Assembly (NCBI GenBank): GCA_903891395.1 | Contig: CAITEM010000564.1 | Location: forward strand, 1-7,029 | DNA: 7,029 nt | Direction: 5' to 3' | Source: an uncultured Hyphomicrobiales bacterium | GTDB lineage: Bacteria > Pseudomonadota > Alphaproteobacteria > Rhizobiales > Xanthobacteraceae | Notes under the pieces: generated by a model | Databases searched by the model: none | The model's input: only the letters and a program-made list of their open reading frames with translations | Told to the model about the DNA's origin: nothing | Position numbers and translations under genes: made by a program | Shown here: piece after piece, positions 1 through 6,097 of the stretch | Numbering within the stretch: position 1 is the first letter of the stretch | How the letters are laid out: each line of letters starts with the position of its first letter

Positions 1-1
1 C

Positions 2-1078
2 GGCGCCTGCCAGTATTGCGGCTACTGCCAGCGTTTCGGCTGCGAGGCCAACGCCAAAGGCAGCCCGCATCTGACCGTCATCCCGATCGCCATGCGCAAT
101 CCGAATTTCGAACTGCGCGCGAATTCCTGGGTCACCAAGGTGCTCAAGGATTCCGACGGCAAGAAGGTCACCGGCGTCACCTACACCAACATTCTCAACG
201 GCGAGGAATTCGAGCAGCCGGCCACCATCGTGCTGCTTTGCGCCTACGCCATCAACAACGTGCACCTGATGCTGTTGTCGGGGATCGGCCAGCCGTACGA
301 TCCGGACGCGCAGACCGGCGTCGTCGGCAAGAATTATTGCTACCAGACCGGCGCTTCCGCCACGCTGTTCTTCGAAGACAAATACTTCAACCCCTTCCTG
401 AATGCCGGCGGCTCGAACGCCACCATCGACGACTTCAACGTCAACTGGGAGTTCGACCGCGGTCCGCACAATTTCGTCGGCGCCTATAATGTCGGTGGCG
501 GCTTCAACACCAATCTGCCGATCGGTTACCGGCCGGTGCCGGGCGGTACGCCGCAATGGGGCAAGGCGTGGAAGCAGGCCACGGCGAAATGGTATCAGAC
601 CGCGATGGTCATCAACGCGTCCGGCAGCGTCATGGCCAACCGCTACAACTGTTTCGACCTGGACCCGACCTACAAGAACGCCTTCGGTCAGCCGTTGATG
701 CGCATGACGTTCGACTACAAAGCCAATGAGCACAAGATGGGCGCACATGCCGCCCAGGTCATCAACGACCTCGCCAAGTCGATGAATCCGACCAAGCTGA
801 ACGCGGCCACCGCGCGCACCGAGCCTTGGACCGTGGTGCCGTATCAGAGCACGCACAACACCGGCGGCACCATCATGGGCACCAAGCCGAGCGACAGCGT
901 GCTCAACAAATATCTGCAGAGCTGGGATTGCCACAATCTGTTCGTGGTCGGCGCCAACGTGTTTCCGCACAACTCGTCATATAATCCGACGGGCCCTGTC
1001 GGCGCCTTGGCCTATTGGACCGCGGACGCCATCAAGAACAAATATGTGAAAAGTCCCGGCCCTTTGGTGCAGGCATGA
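2..1078 (+). CDS. GMC-family FAD-dependent dehydrogenase, C-terminal part (5' end outside window)
   Basis: The reading frame is open from base 2, upstream of the internal ATG at 92, so this is the last 358 residues of a larger protein and the ATG is not the start. Near the left edge (fragment residues 3-14) is a cysteine cluster C-x2-C-x2-C-x4-C (CQYCGYCQRFGC), seen in the gluconate/sorbose/glucose dehydrogenase branch of GMC oxidoreductases, where related cysteines are thought to bind an Fe-S cluster. The C-terminal GMC_oxred_C region shows STHNTGGTIMG (His285 of the fragment) and VVGANVFPHNSSYNPTG (His323, Asn328). His285 and Asn328 are my candidates for the catalytic pair, by analogy with the two active-site His of glucose oxidase. 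The end reads NPTGPVGALAYWTADAI, typical of the family. The FAD-binding N-terminus is outside the window. Its stop overlaps the start of a cytochrome c gene by four bases, so the likely role is oxidation of an alcohol, sugar or sugar acid with electrons passed to that cytochrome. The substrate cannot be told. Confidence 0.9.
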   Translation, partial: GACQYCGYCQRFGCEANAKGSPHLTVIPIAMRNPNFELRANSWVTKVLKDSDGKKVTGVTYTNILNGEEFEQPATIVLLCAYAINNVHLMLLSGIGQPYDPDAQTGVVGKNYCYQTGASATLFFEDKYFNPFLNAGGSNATIDDFNVNWEFDRGPHNFVGAYNVGGGFNTNLPIGYRPVPGGTPQWGKAWKQATAKWYQTAMVINASGSVMANRYNCFDLDPTYKNAFGQPLMRMTFDYKANEHKMGAHAAQVINDLAKSMNPTKLNAATARTEPWTVVPYQSTHNTGGTIMGTKPSDSVLNKYLQSWDCHNLFVVGANVFPHNSSYNPTGPVGALAYWTADAIKNKYVKSPGPLVQA

Positions 1079-1449
1079 TCAAGGCAAAGGTTGCGGCGGC
1101 GGCGCTCGGTATGGCGCTGCTGTGTGGAGTGGCGCGCGCCGACGGCGACGCCGCGCGCGGCGAGGCGAAGTTTCAGGAATGCGCCGCCTGTCACAAGCTC
1201 GAAACCGGCGTCAACAATGTCGGCCCGAGCCTGCACGGCATCATCGGCCGCAAGGCTGGCGAGGTTGCCGACTTCCGCTATTCGCCGGCCATCAAACGCA
1301 GCGGCATCACCTGGACGGCGGACACGCTCGATGCCTTCATCAAGGAGCCGCAAGCCTTGGTCCCGGCCAACCGTATGCCCTACGCCGGCCTGGCCGACCC
1401 GGCCGCCCGCGCCGACCTGATTGCCTATCTGCAAAAGGCGTCGAAATAG
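1075..1449 (+). CDS. Periplasmic class I cytochrome c (c2/c552-like)
   Basis: This is a 124-residue small soluble electron carrier. A Sec signal peptide covers residues 1-22, with a positively charged start, an alanine/leucine core and an ARA cleavage site before Asp23. The haem-attachment motif CAACH is at residues 36-40 (His40 proximal ligand), followed by VGPSLHGIIGRKAG, a typical class I stretch. Met101 in NRMPYAGL is the likely distal ligand, and the C-terminal helix DLIAYLQKASK closes the fold. The ATG at 1075 overlaps the dehydrogenase stop (ATGA), and there is no strong Shine-Dalgarno, which suggests translational coupling. A longer frame open further upstream was rejected because the signal peptide begins exactly at this ATG. 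The overlap implies that it takes electrons from the GMC dehydrogenase and passes them to the respiratory chain. It might also serve other periplasmic donors. Confidence 0.93.
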   Translation: MIKAKVAAAALGMALLCGVARADGDAARGEAKFQECAACHKLETGVNNVGPSLHGIIGRKAGEVADFRYSPAIKRSGITWTADTLDAFIKEPQALVPANRMPYAGLADPAARADLIAYLQKASK

Positions 1450-1507
1450 CCGGCCGGCCGCCTTTCGCATGGCCCGCCCGCTGGGTGGGACACTGGTGGG
1501 CGGAAAT

Positions 1508-1536
1508 GGTCCTTTGCCGCCTTGCGGCAGAGGGCT
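1508..1536. repeat. Inverted repeat / hairpin overlapping the dioxygenase promoter
   Basis: The core is TGCCGC (1515-1520), loop CTT, GCGGCA (1524-1529). Pairing extends outward through T1514-G1530, T1513-A1531, C1512-G1532, C1511-G1533, T1510-G1534 and G1509-C1535, giving about 12-13 pairs with three G-T wobbles. No T-run follows, so it is a poor classical terminator for the cytochrome gene. It covers the proposed -35 and spacer of the next promoter, so it could be an operator for a regulator encoded elsewhere. The function is inferred. Confidence 0.5.
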
Positions 1537-1541
1537 ACAAT
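1514..1541 (+). promoter_or_regulatory. Candidate sigma70-type promoter for the extradiol dioxygenase
   Basis: TTGCCG (1514-1519, four of six matches to TTGACA) and TACAAT (1536-1541, five of six to TATAAT) are separated by 16 bases. Transcription would begin near 1548 and leave a leader of about 32 bases before the ATG at 1580. The rest of the 1450-1579 gap is G/C-rich, with a second possible pairing (CCGCCC with GGGCGG around 1497-1502) and no gene. This is a prediction from consensus only. Confidence 0.45.
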
Positions 1542-1579
1542 GTCCCCAAATCTCCGAAGCAAATTCCAGGGAGTTATCG

Positions 1580-2542
1580 ATGACGGCCATTGCCGGTTAC
1601 GTCGCGCCCGAAGCAAAGTCAGGCGATCTCGGCGTCCATTCGCTCGATCAGTTCGTGTTGTCCGTGCCCGACGTCAACGTCGCCGACGACTTCTATACGA
1701 ACTTCGGACTTAACATGGTGCGCAACGGCAATTCGTTGCAGCTCAAGACCTTCGGTCACGAACACGCCTGGGGTTCGGTGGTCGAGGGCAAGTCCAAGGC
1801 GCTGCATCATCTGTCGTTCGGCTGCTATGCCGAGGACATCGCGCGGCTTAAGGCGCGTGTGGAGGAAGCCGGCGTCAAGCTCATCGATCCGCCGCCGGGC
1901 TTCGAGAGCAACGGCTTCTGGTTCCGCAACCACGAAGGCGTGTTGATGGAAATCAAGGTCGCGCCGAAGGTGTCGCCCGACTCGAAATCCGACAGCACCT
2001 GGATGCCGGCGCCGGCCGGTGCGCCCGGCGCCACCGTCCGCGCCAAGGCGCCGCCGGTGCGGCCGCGCCGCCTGTCGCACGTGCTGATCTTCACCGCCGA
2101 CGTGCTCGCCTCGATCAAGTTCTACGAGCGCACGCTGGGCCTGCGCCTGTCCGACCGCGCGTCGGATCTCGTGGCCTTCATGCACGGTATTCACGGCAGC
2201 GACCATCATCTGCTGGCGCTGGTTAAGTCCTCCGCGCCCGGCTTCCATCATTGCAGTTGGGACGTCTCCAGCATCAACGACATCGGCCTTGGCGCCATGC
2301 GCATGCACGACAAAGGCTGGCAGAAGGGCTGGGGCCTCGGCCGCCACGTGCTCGGCTCCAACTATTTCCACTACATCATGGACCCGTGGGGCAGCTTCTC
2401 GGAATATTCCTGCGACATCGACTACATCCCGAAGGAAGACCGCTGGCCCTCGGCCGACCACAAGCCGGAAGACTCGTTCTATCTGTGGGGTCCGGACGTG
2501 CCGCGCGAGTTCACGTTGAACGGCGAGGCCGGCGAGATTTAG
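1580..2542 (+). CDS. Type I extradiol ring-cleavage dioxygenase (two VOC domains; catechol 2,3-/2,3-dihydroxybiphenyl 1,2-dioxygenase-like)
   Basis: This 320-residue protein would cleave a catechol-type ring next to the two hydroxyls, using non-haem Fe(II) and O2 in the cytoplasm. An N-terminal VOC module (about 17-128) and a catalytic C-terminal VOC module (about 163-281) are joined by a Pro/Ala-rich linker. In the C-terminal module the metal ligands fit His167 (RLSHVLIF), His223 or His224 (GFHHCSWDV) and Glu275 (SFSEYSCD). His209/210, His256 and Tyr265 fit the second-sphere residues His195, His241 and Tyr250 of BphC, with matching spacings (9 residues from His to Tyr, 10 from Tyr to Glu). 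The extradiol signature around 254-275 is met except for His264, where a hydrophobic residue is usual. The start at 1580 follows a good AGGGAG site (about 1568-1573). The frame stays open upstream, but that stretch is non-coding in character. The exact substrate is unknown. A long flexible C-terminal tail (282-320) ends the protein. Confidence 0.9.
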   Translation: MTAIAGYVAPEAKSGDLGVHSLDQFVLSVPDVNVADDFYTNFGLNMVRNGNSLQLKTFGHEHAWGSVVEGKSKALHHLSFGCYAEDIARLKARVEEAGVKLIDPPPGFESNGFWFRNHEGVLMEIKVAPKVSPDSKSDSTWMPAPAGAPGATVRAKAPPVRPRRLSHVLIFTADVLASIKFYERTLGLRLSDRASDLVAFMHGIHGSDHHLLALVKSSAPGFHHCSWDVSSINDIGLGAMRMHDKGWQKGWGLGRHVLGSNYFHYIMDPWGSFSEYSCDIDYIPKEDRWPSADHKPEDSFYLWGPDVPREFTLNGEAGEI

Positions 2543-2544
2543 TC

Positions 2545-2577
2545 ATTCCGGAGCGCGCGTCAGCGCGAACTCGGAAT
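2545..2577. repeat. REP-like palindrome between convergent genes (possible bidirectional terminator)
   Basis: ATTCCG (2545-2550) pairs with CGGAAT (2572-2577). AG/CT and then CGCGC/GCGCG (2554-2558 with 2563-2567) continue the stem, with a bulged G2551 and an AA bulge at 2568-2569, around a four-base loop: about 13 base pairs in all. It fills most of the 45-bp gap between the stops of the dioxygenase and the M48 peptidase. ATTCCG...GCGCG...CGGAAT palindromes of this look are, from my general knowledge, abundant between genes in Bradyrhizobium-type genomes. There is no T-run on either side, so termination would be non-canonical. No second copy is present in this window. Confidence 0.6.
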
Positions 2578-2587
2578 AAACGCGACG

Positions 2588-4027
2588 CTATTCCACCACG
2601 ATCTTCACTTTGTCACCCGCCTTCACGCGCTCGTTCGCGGCCAAGCCGTTGATGACGCGGAAGCGGTCGGTGGGATGATCGGTCGCCATGCGGTGCGCCA
2701 GGCTTTCCACGGTGTCGCTCGCGCCGACGGTCACGATCTTGAGCCGCAGCGGGCGCACCTGTTCGCTTTCCTTCAGGCTCATGCGGCGGAAGGTGCCGAC
2801 CGACTCGCGGAACGAGCGATCGACCACCGCCGTCTTGGTCTTGGCGGCGAAGATGAAGCGATAGACGTCGCTGCCGAACCGGACGGCAAACAGCCGGAAC
2901 GACCATTGCTCGCCGGTCGCGGTCGCTGTCGCCGCGGGGAACCCGTTGATGGTGACGTCCTCGACGCTCGAGGCGTCGACATTGTCCATCCAGCCCGACT
3001 TCAAATAATCGGGCAGAGACTGCTCGGCCGGCACGCTGACGACGTCGAGCCGCAGCGCTTCGCCGCCGCCGTCCTTGAGGCCGAGCACCGCCTGCGCGGT
3101 GTTGTCGAGCGAGAAGCCCGGCGGCGCCATGAAGGTGAAGCCGAGCTTGGGATGCTGGAAGCGCCGGCCGCGCGCGAAGCCTTCGCTGGGATCTTCGCCG
3201 TAGATGACGCCGTCGAGATTGGCGAGATAATCGGCGCGGTCGCGCTCGCCGGCGCCGGGGCTGCTGAACTGCCGCGCATTGGCGAGCGCGTTCTGCACGC
3301 GCTCTGGCGTCGCCGGGTGGCTGGAGAGAAAGTCGAGCGCGCGCGGGTCGGCGTTGCCGCCGGTCGCCTTCAGGTCGGCGTTGCGCTGCATGTCGTTGAG
3401 AAAGCGCGAGGCGCCGAACGGATCGAAGCCGGCGCGCGCCGATATGCCGACGCCGATGCCGTCGGCTTCGAATTCTTGGGCGCGCGAGAACGCCGCCAGC
3501 GTCAGTTTCGACTTGGCCAGCGCCAGGGCGCCGGTCTGCGGATCGCTAAGCACGTCGTTGACGACGTGGCTGATCATGGCCGCCTGCTTGGCCTGTTCCT
3601 CGCGGATCGCGGCGTGGCGCGCGATGACGTGGCCCATCTCATGCGCCAGCACCGAGGCGATCTCGGCCTTGTCGTTGGCGAGCGCCACCAGGCCGCGCGT
3701 AATGTAGAGCTGGCCGTTCGGCAGTGCGAAGGCGTTGATCGCCGGCGAGTTGAGAATGGTGACCTTGTAGCGTAGGTCCGGCCGCTCCGACGCCGCGACC
3801 AGACGGTCCACGGTCTTTTCGATCTCGGCCTGGACGCGCGGGTTGTCATATTGCCCGCCGTACGAGGCGAGGATGCGTGCGTGCTCGCGTTGCGTCGCGG
3901 TGAGTTGCTCGCCCGGCGGCGCCGACGGCAGCACCAGCGAGACCTGACGGTTTTCCGGCGTGTTGGTGCAGGCGGCCACGAGCAAGGCGAGCGCCAGCGC
4001 CGCGCCACGCACGCTGTTCGTCGTCAT
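2588..4027 (-). CDS. M48-family zinc metallopeptidase, lipoprotein, with C-terminal LysM-like domain (BepA/YfgC-like)
   Basis: This is a 479-residue protein. Residues 1-20 form a lipoprotein signal with lipobox VAAC (Cys20), so it should be anchored by lipid in the cell envelope and face the periplasm. The catalytic motif HEMGH is at 129-133 (two His zinc ligands plus Glu130). The third ligand is probably Glu185 in EFEAD, followed by GIGVGISARAGFDP, and SSHPATPERV (about 235-244) is the usual end of the peptidase domain. A middle region (about 275-420) matches no domain I recognise. The last ~55 residues (VTVGASDTVESLAHRM... RVINGL... VKAGDKVKIVV) look like a LysM peptidoglycan-binding module. 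By analogy with BepA it may degrade or repair misassembled outer-membrane proteins. I chose the ATG at 4027 because the signal peptide begins there and GGACGG lies upstream. The ATG at 4048, seven codons earlier and only 3 bp past the upstream stop, is a possible alternative. It is probably co-transcribed with the SNase-like gene. Confidence 0.88.
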   Translation of the reverse strand: MTTNSVRGAALALALLVAACTNTPENRQVSLVLPSAPPGEQLTATQREHARILASYGGQYDNPRVQAEIEKTVDRLVAASERPDLRYKVTILNSPAINAFALPNGQLYITRGLVALANDKAEIASVLAHEMGHVIARHAAIREEQAKQAAMISHVVNDVLSDPQTGALALAKSKLTLAAFSRAQEFEADGIGVGISARAGFDPFGASRFLNDMQRNADLKATGGNADPRALDFLSSHPATPERVQNALANARQFSSPGAGERDRADYLANLDGVIYGEDPSEGFARGRRFQHPKLGFTFMAPPGFSLDNTAQAVLGLKDGGGEALRLDVVSVPAEQSLPDYLKSGWMDNVDASSVEDVTINGFPAATATATGEQWSFRLFAVRFGSDVYRFIFAAKTKTAVVDRSFRESVGTFRRMSLKESEQVRPLRLKIVTVGASDTVESLAHRMATDHPTDRFRVINGLAANERVKAGDKVKIVVE

Positions 4028-4051
4028 CCGCCGTCCACAGACAATCATTAT

Positions 4052-4819
4052 CTACTCAATCAACTCGATCTGTTCGGGCGCTTCGGTCATCACGACCGGC
4101 CCGCCGCGCTGTTCGATCCATCCGCGTACCCGGATGCGCTTGCCTTCAAGCTGTTTCGGTTCGAGGCCGGCGCCAGCAAATGTCCGCTGTTGCCGTTTAA
4201 GAATGATGACGGTGAAATCCTTCGTCCACCGCCGCCCGAAGTTCACATATATAGTGGCCCCGCTTTCGCGTACCGACAATACCTTGCCTTCGACCAGCGC
4301 GAAATGACCGCGCTCCGCTTCCAGCCGCGTTAATTGTTCCGCCTGCAAAGGGGCGAAATTGGGATCGGCCCAAAGCCCGCGTTTCGCCTGCCGCGCAGCG
4401 CGTTCCATGGTTAACAGCGTCTCGGCGCAGGGCCTGGCGCCAATCCGCGCCGATACGCGGGCGCGGCCTTCTTCCAGCAACGCCGCTTGCAGGGAGGACG
4501 CGGATTCTCCGGGAAACGCGAAGGCGACCAGCCGGCCGTAACGGTCCTGCTCGGGTCCCAGCTTTTCCAGCCGCAGCTTTTGGCCTGCGGCCAGCGCCTG
4601 CAAAGCGTCGCGGCTGCCGGCGGCGATTTCGATACCGGCGAGCCTCAATTCGCGGCCGTCGTCGAGCATCAGCGTTCCGCCGTCGAGCACGGCCGACACA
4701 GTTGCCGTGCCGAGCGGCGTGAGTTTGCACGCCGTCGCGTCTTGCGCTCTCGCACTGCACACAAGCGACGTGAGCACGAAGGCCGTGACGGCGATTGTCC
4801 GAACGCTGCGGCGTTTCAT
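4052..4819 (-). CDS. Exported staphylococcal-nuclease-like protein with probably degenerate active site
   Basis: This is a 255-residue protein with a Sec signal peptide (1-25, start MKRRSVRT, cleavage after ARA). An SNase-like (OB-fold) domain spans about 36-152: VSAVLDGGTLMLDDGRELRLAGIE, then QDRYGRLVAFAF and AARQAKRGLWADP. By alignment from memory with Staphylococcus thermonuclease, Arg35 and Arg87 correspond to Arg59 and Arg96 here. The metal ligand Asp21 is Gly48 (DGGT instead of DGDT), Asp40 is Glu64, and the general base Glu43 falls on Ala (IEIAA instead of I-D-x-P-E). Nuclease activity is therefore doubtful. A C-terminal beta-rich segment (about 170-255) looks like a second small domain, perhaps OB-like. 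Cys31 and Cys131 could form a disulfide. The frame is open further upstream, to 4918, but the signal peptide supports 4819. No good Shine-Dalgarno precedes it. It ends 24 bp before the M48 start, suggesting one transcript. Confidence 0.8.
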   Translation of the reverse strand: MKRRSVRTIAVTAFVLTSLVCSARAQDATACKLTPLGTATVSAVLDGGTLMLDDGRELRLAGIEIAAGSRDALQALAAGQKLRLEKLGPEQDRYGRLVAFAFPGESASSLQAALLEEGRARVSARIGARPCAETLLTMERAARQAKRGLWADPNFAPLQAEQLTRLEAERGHFALVEGKVLSVRESGATIYVNFGRRWTKDFTVIILKRQQRTFAGAGLEPKQLEGKRIRVRGWIEQRGGPVVMTEAPEQIELIE

Positions 4820-4843
4820 GATGGCGGCCGGCTGCGGGATGTC

Positions 4844-4864
4844 GCTACAATGCTGAGCAAGCAT
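4844..4864 (+). promoter_or_regulatory. Possible -10 element and small dyad upstream of the Bug/TctC gene
   Basis: TACAAT (4846-4851) sits about 46 bases before the ATG at 4897, in the 77-bp divergent gap. The nine bases GCTACAATG are the same as around the proposed -10 of the dioxygenase (1534-1542). No convincing -35 is found at the expected distance. Directly after it, ATGCT (4850-4854) and AGCAT (4860-4864) form a five-base dyad near the expected start point. I saw no clear promoter for the opposite-strand SNase-like/M48 unit. Confidence 0.3.
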
Positions 4865-4896
4865 AGACGTCATTGAGACCGCCGGGGAGGGGACCA

Positions 4897-5892
4897 ATGT
4901 CATCGCAGAACAAGGCATTCAATCGCCGATTTTTCCTGCAGAGCGCCGCCGCCACGGGCGCATTGATCGCGGCAGGCACGCGCGCGCAAGCGGCGTGGCC
5001 TGACCACAATATCCGTCTTATCATTCCTTATCCGGCCGGCGGTTCGACCGACGTTTTGGCGCGCATTCTGGCCGATCGTCTCAAGGACATGTTCAACCAG
5101 TCCATCGTCGTCGAGAACCGTCCCGGCGCCGGCGGCAATATCGGCATCGCCACGGTGACGTCGAGCGCGCCGGACGGCTACACCATCGGCATGGCGACGG
5201 TCGGCCATTTCGCCATCAACCAGTTTCTCTACAAGGACATGCCCTACAATCCCGAGCGCGACATGATTCCGGCGACGATGACCTGGGAATTGCCGAACGT
5301 CTTCGTTGTCGCCACCGACCATGTGCCGGCCCGGACGCTGGCTGAGTTCATCGCCTGGGCCAAGCAGCGCGGCAAAACCAATTTCGGCAGTCCCGGCGTC
5401 GGTACTTCGCCGCATTTGTCCGGCGTGATGTTCGTCAACCGCACCGGCCTCGACGCCGTGCACGTGCCGTTCCGCGGCGCCGCGCAGACCATTCCCGCGA
5501 TGCTGTCGGGTGACGTCACCTTCGCCATCGACAATCTCGCCTCCTACAGTCCGCAGATTCAGTCCGGCAAGATGCGCGCGCTGGCGGTGACCTCGGCGCA
5601 GCGCTGGCCGACGCTGCCGGACGTGCCGACGTTGGAGCAGGCCGGCCTCAAGGATTTCGTGGTCACCTCCTGGGCGGCCTTTGTCGTGCCGGCCGGCACG
5701 CCGCGCGCGGCGATCGACCGGCTGGCCGCCGCGATGAAGACGCTGGCCGCCGACGCCGACCTGCAGAAGCGTTTTCAGGTCGCCGGCGCCCGCTGCATCG
5801 CCTCGACGCCCGAGGAGGCCATTGCCTATGCCGCCAAAGAGCGGGCCATGTGGAAAGACGTCGTTGCGCTGTCGGGTGCCAAGGCGGATTGA
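4897..5892 (+). CDS. Bug/TctC-family periplasmic solute-binding protein
   Basis: This 331-residue protein has the usual length of the family. It begins with a twin-arginine-like signal, NRRFFLQ (residues 9-15), then a hydrophobic stretch and a probable AQA cleavage site around 30-32, so export as a folded protein is likely. Family marks follow in order: IRLIIPYPAGGSTDVLAR (39-56, with the conserved ligand-side Asp52), VVENRPGAGGNIG (71-83), APDGYT (91-96), FGSPGVGTSPHL (163-174) and VPFRGAAQ (190-197). Known members bind carboxylates or related small molecules and pass them to a TctA/TctB permease, or act in sensing. No permease gene is next to it, as is common for the large set of orphan Bug proteins. 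The ATG at 4897 has an excellent GGGGAGGGG site (about 4884-4892). The ligand is unknown, though the nearby ring-cleavage dioxygenase makes an aromatic or organic acid plausible. Confidence 0.93.
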   Translation: MSSQNKAFNRRFFLQSAAATGALIAAGTRAQAAWPDHNIRLIIPYPAGGSTDVLARILADRLKDMFNQSIVVENRPGAGGNIGIATVTSSAPDGYTIGMATVGHFAINQFLYKDMPYNPERDMIPATMTWELPNVFVVATDHVPARTLAEFIAWAKQRGKTNFGSPGVGTSPHLSGVMFVNRTGLDAVHVPFRGAAQTIPAMLSGDVTFAIDNLASYSPQIQSGKMRALAVTSAQRWPTLPDVPTLEQAGLKDFVVTSWAAFVVPAGTPRAAIDRLAAAMKTLAADADLQKRFQVAGARCIASTPEEAIAYAAKERAMWKDVVALSGAKAD

Positions 5893-5920
5893 GGGAAAGC
5901 CGAGTGGCGGAAACGCGGGC

Positions 5921-5943
5921 GTGCGCGGCACAAAACCTTGTGC
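5921..5943 (+). other. Hairpin with alternative pairing between the Bug gene and the tRNA
   Basis: GCACAA (5928-5933) and TTGTGC (5938-5943) form a perfect six-base stem with loop AACC. The GCAC of its left arm can instead pair with GTGC at 5921-5924 around a GCG loop. It lies 36-51 bases after the Bug stop and 16 bases before the tRNA. No T-run follows, so it may be a weak terminator, part of the tRNA promoter region, or chance. I cannot identify a firm tRNA promoter. Confidence 0.3.
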
Positions 5944-5958
5944 TAAATCGCGGCCGAC

Positions 5959-6035
5959 GGTCCCGTAGCTCAGCTGGATAGAGCAGCGGTTTCCTAAACC
6001 GAAGGTCGGAGGTTCGACTCCTCTCGGGACCGCCA
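5959..6035 (+). tRNA. tRNA-Arg (anticodon CCU)
   Basis: This is a full 77-base cloverleaf. The acceptor arm GGTCCCG pairs with CGGGACC, and the D-arm is GCTC/GAGC with loop AGCTGGATA. The anticodon loop TTCCTAA has CCT at 5993-5995, reading the AGG arginine codon. The T-arm is GGAGG/CCTCT with loop TTCGACT. Discriminator G6032 is followed by an encoded CCA (6033-6035). The outermost anticodon-stem pair would be G5986-A6002, a mismatch; the other four pairs are sound. No repeat of its 3' end occurs in the window, so there is no sign of an integrated element here. Confidence 0.95.
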
Positions 6036-6097
6036 TGCCCATGGTACAAGCAGACGACCGGCCCAAACGGCACAACCCCGGGCACCATAGGTGACAG

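Noticed and set aside
1421..1579. Upstream extension of the dioxygenase frame
   Set aside because: It would overlap the cytochrome gene and cover the promoter and hairpin. The ATG at 1580 has a good ribosome site and fits family length.
1619..2461. Minus-strand open frame of 280 codons opposite the dioxygenase
   Set aside because: No motifs and biased composition. The plus strand has the complete extradiol catalytic set.
2675..3775. Long + strand open frame (366 codons) opposite the M48 gene
   Set aside because: Ala/Arg/Gly-rich translation without motifs. It mirrors the third-position G/C bias of the real minus-strand gene, which has HEMGH and a lipobox.
4900..6075. Long - strand open frame opposite the Bug gene and tRNA
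   Set aside because: Composition is that of an antisense shadow, and the plus strand encodes a textbook Bug protein.
5959..6097. tRNA 3' end as an attachment site for an integrated element
   Set aside because: No integrase gene and no second copy of the tRNA 3' end in the window. Flanking genes look native in base composition.
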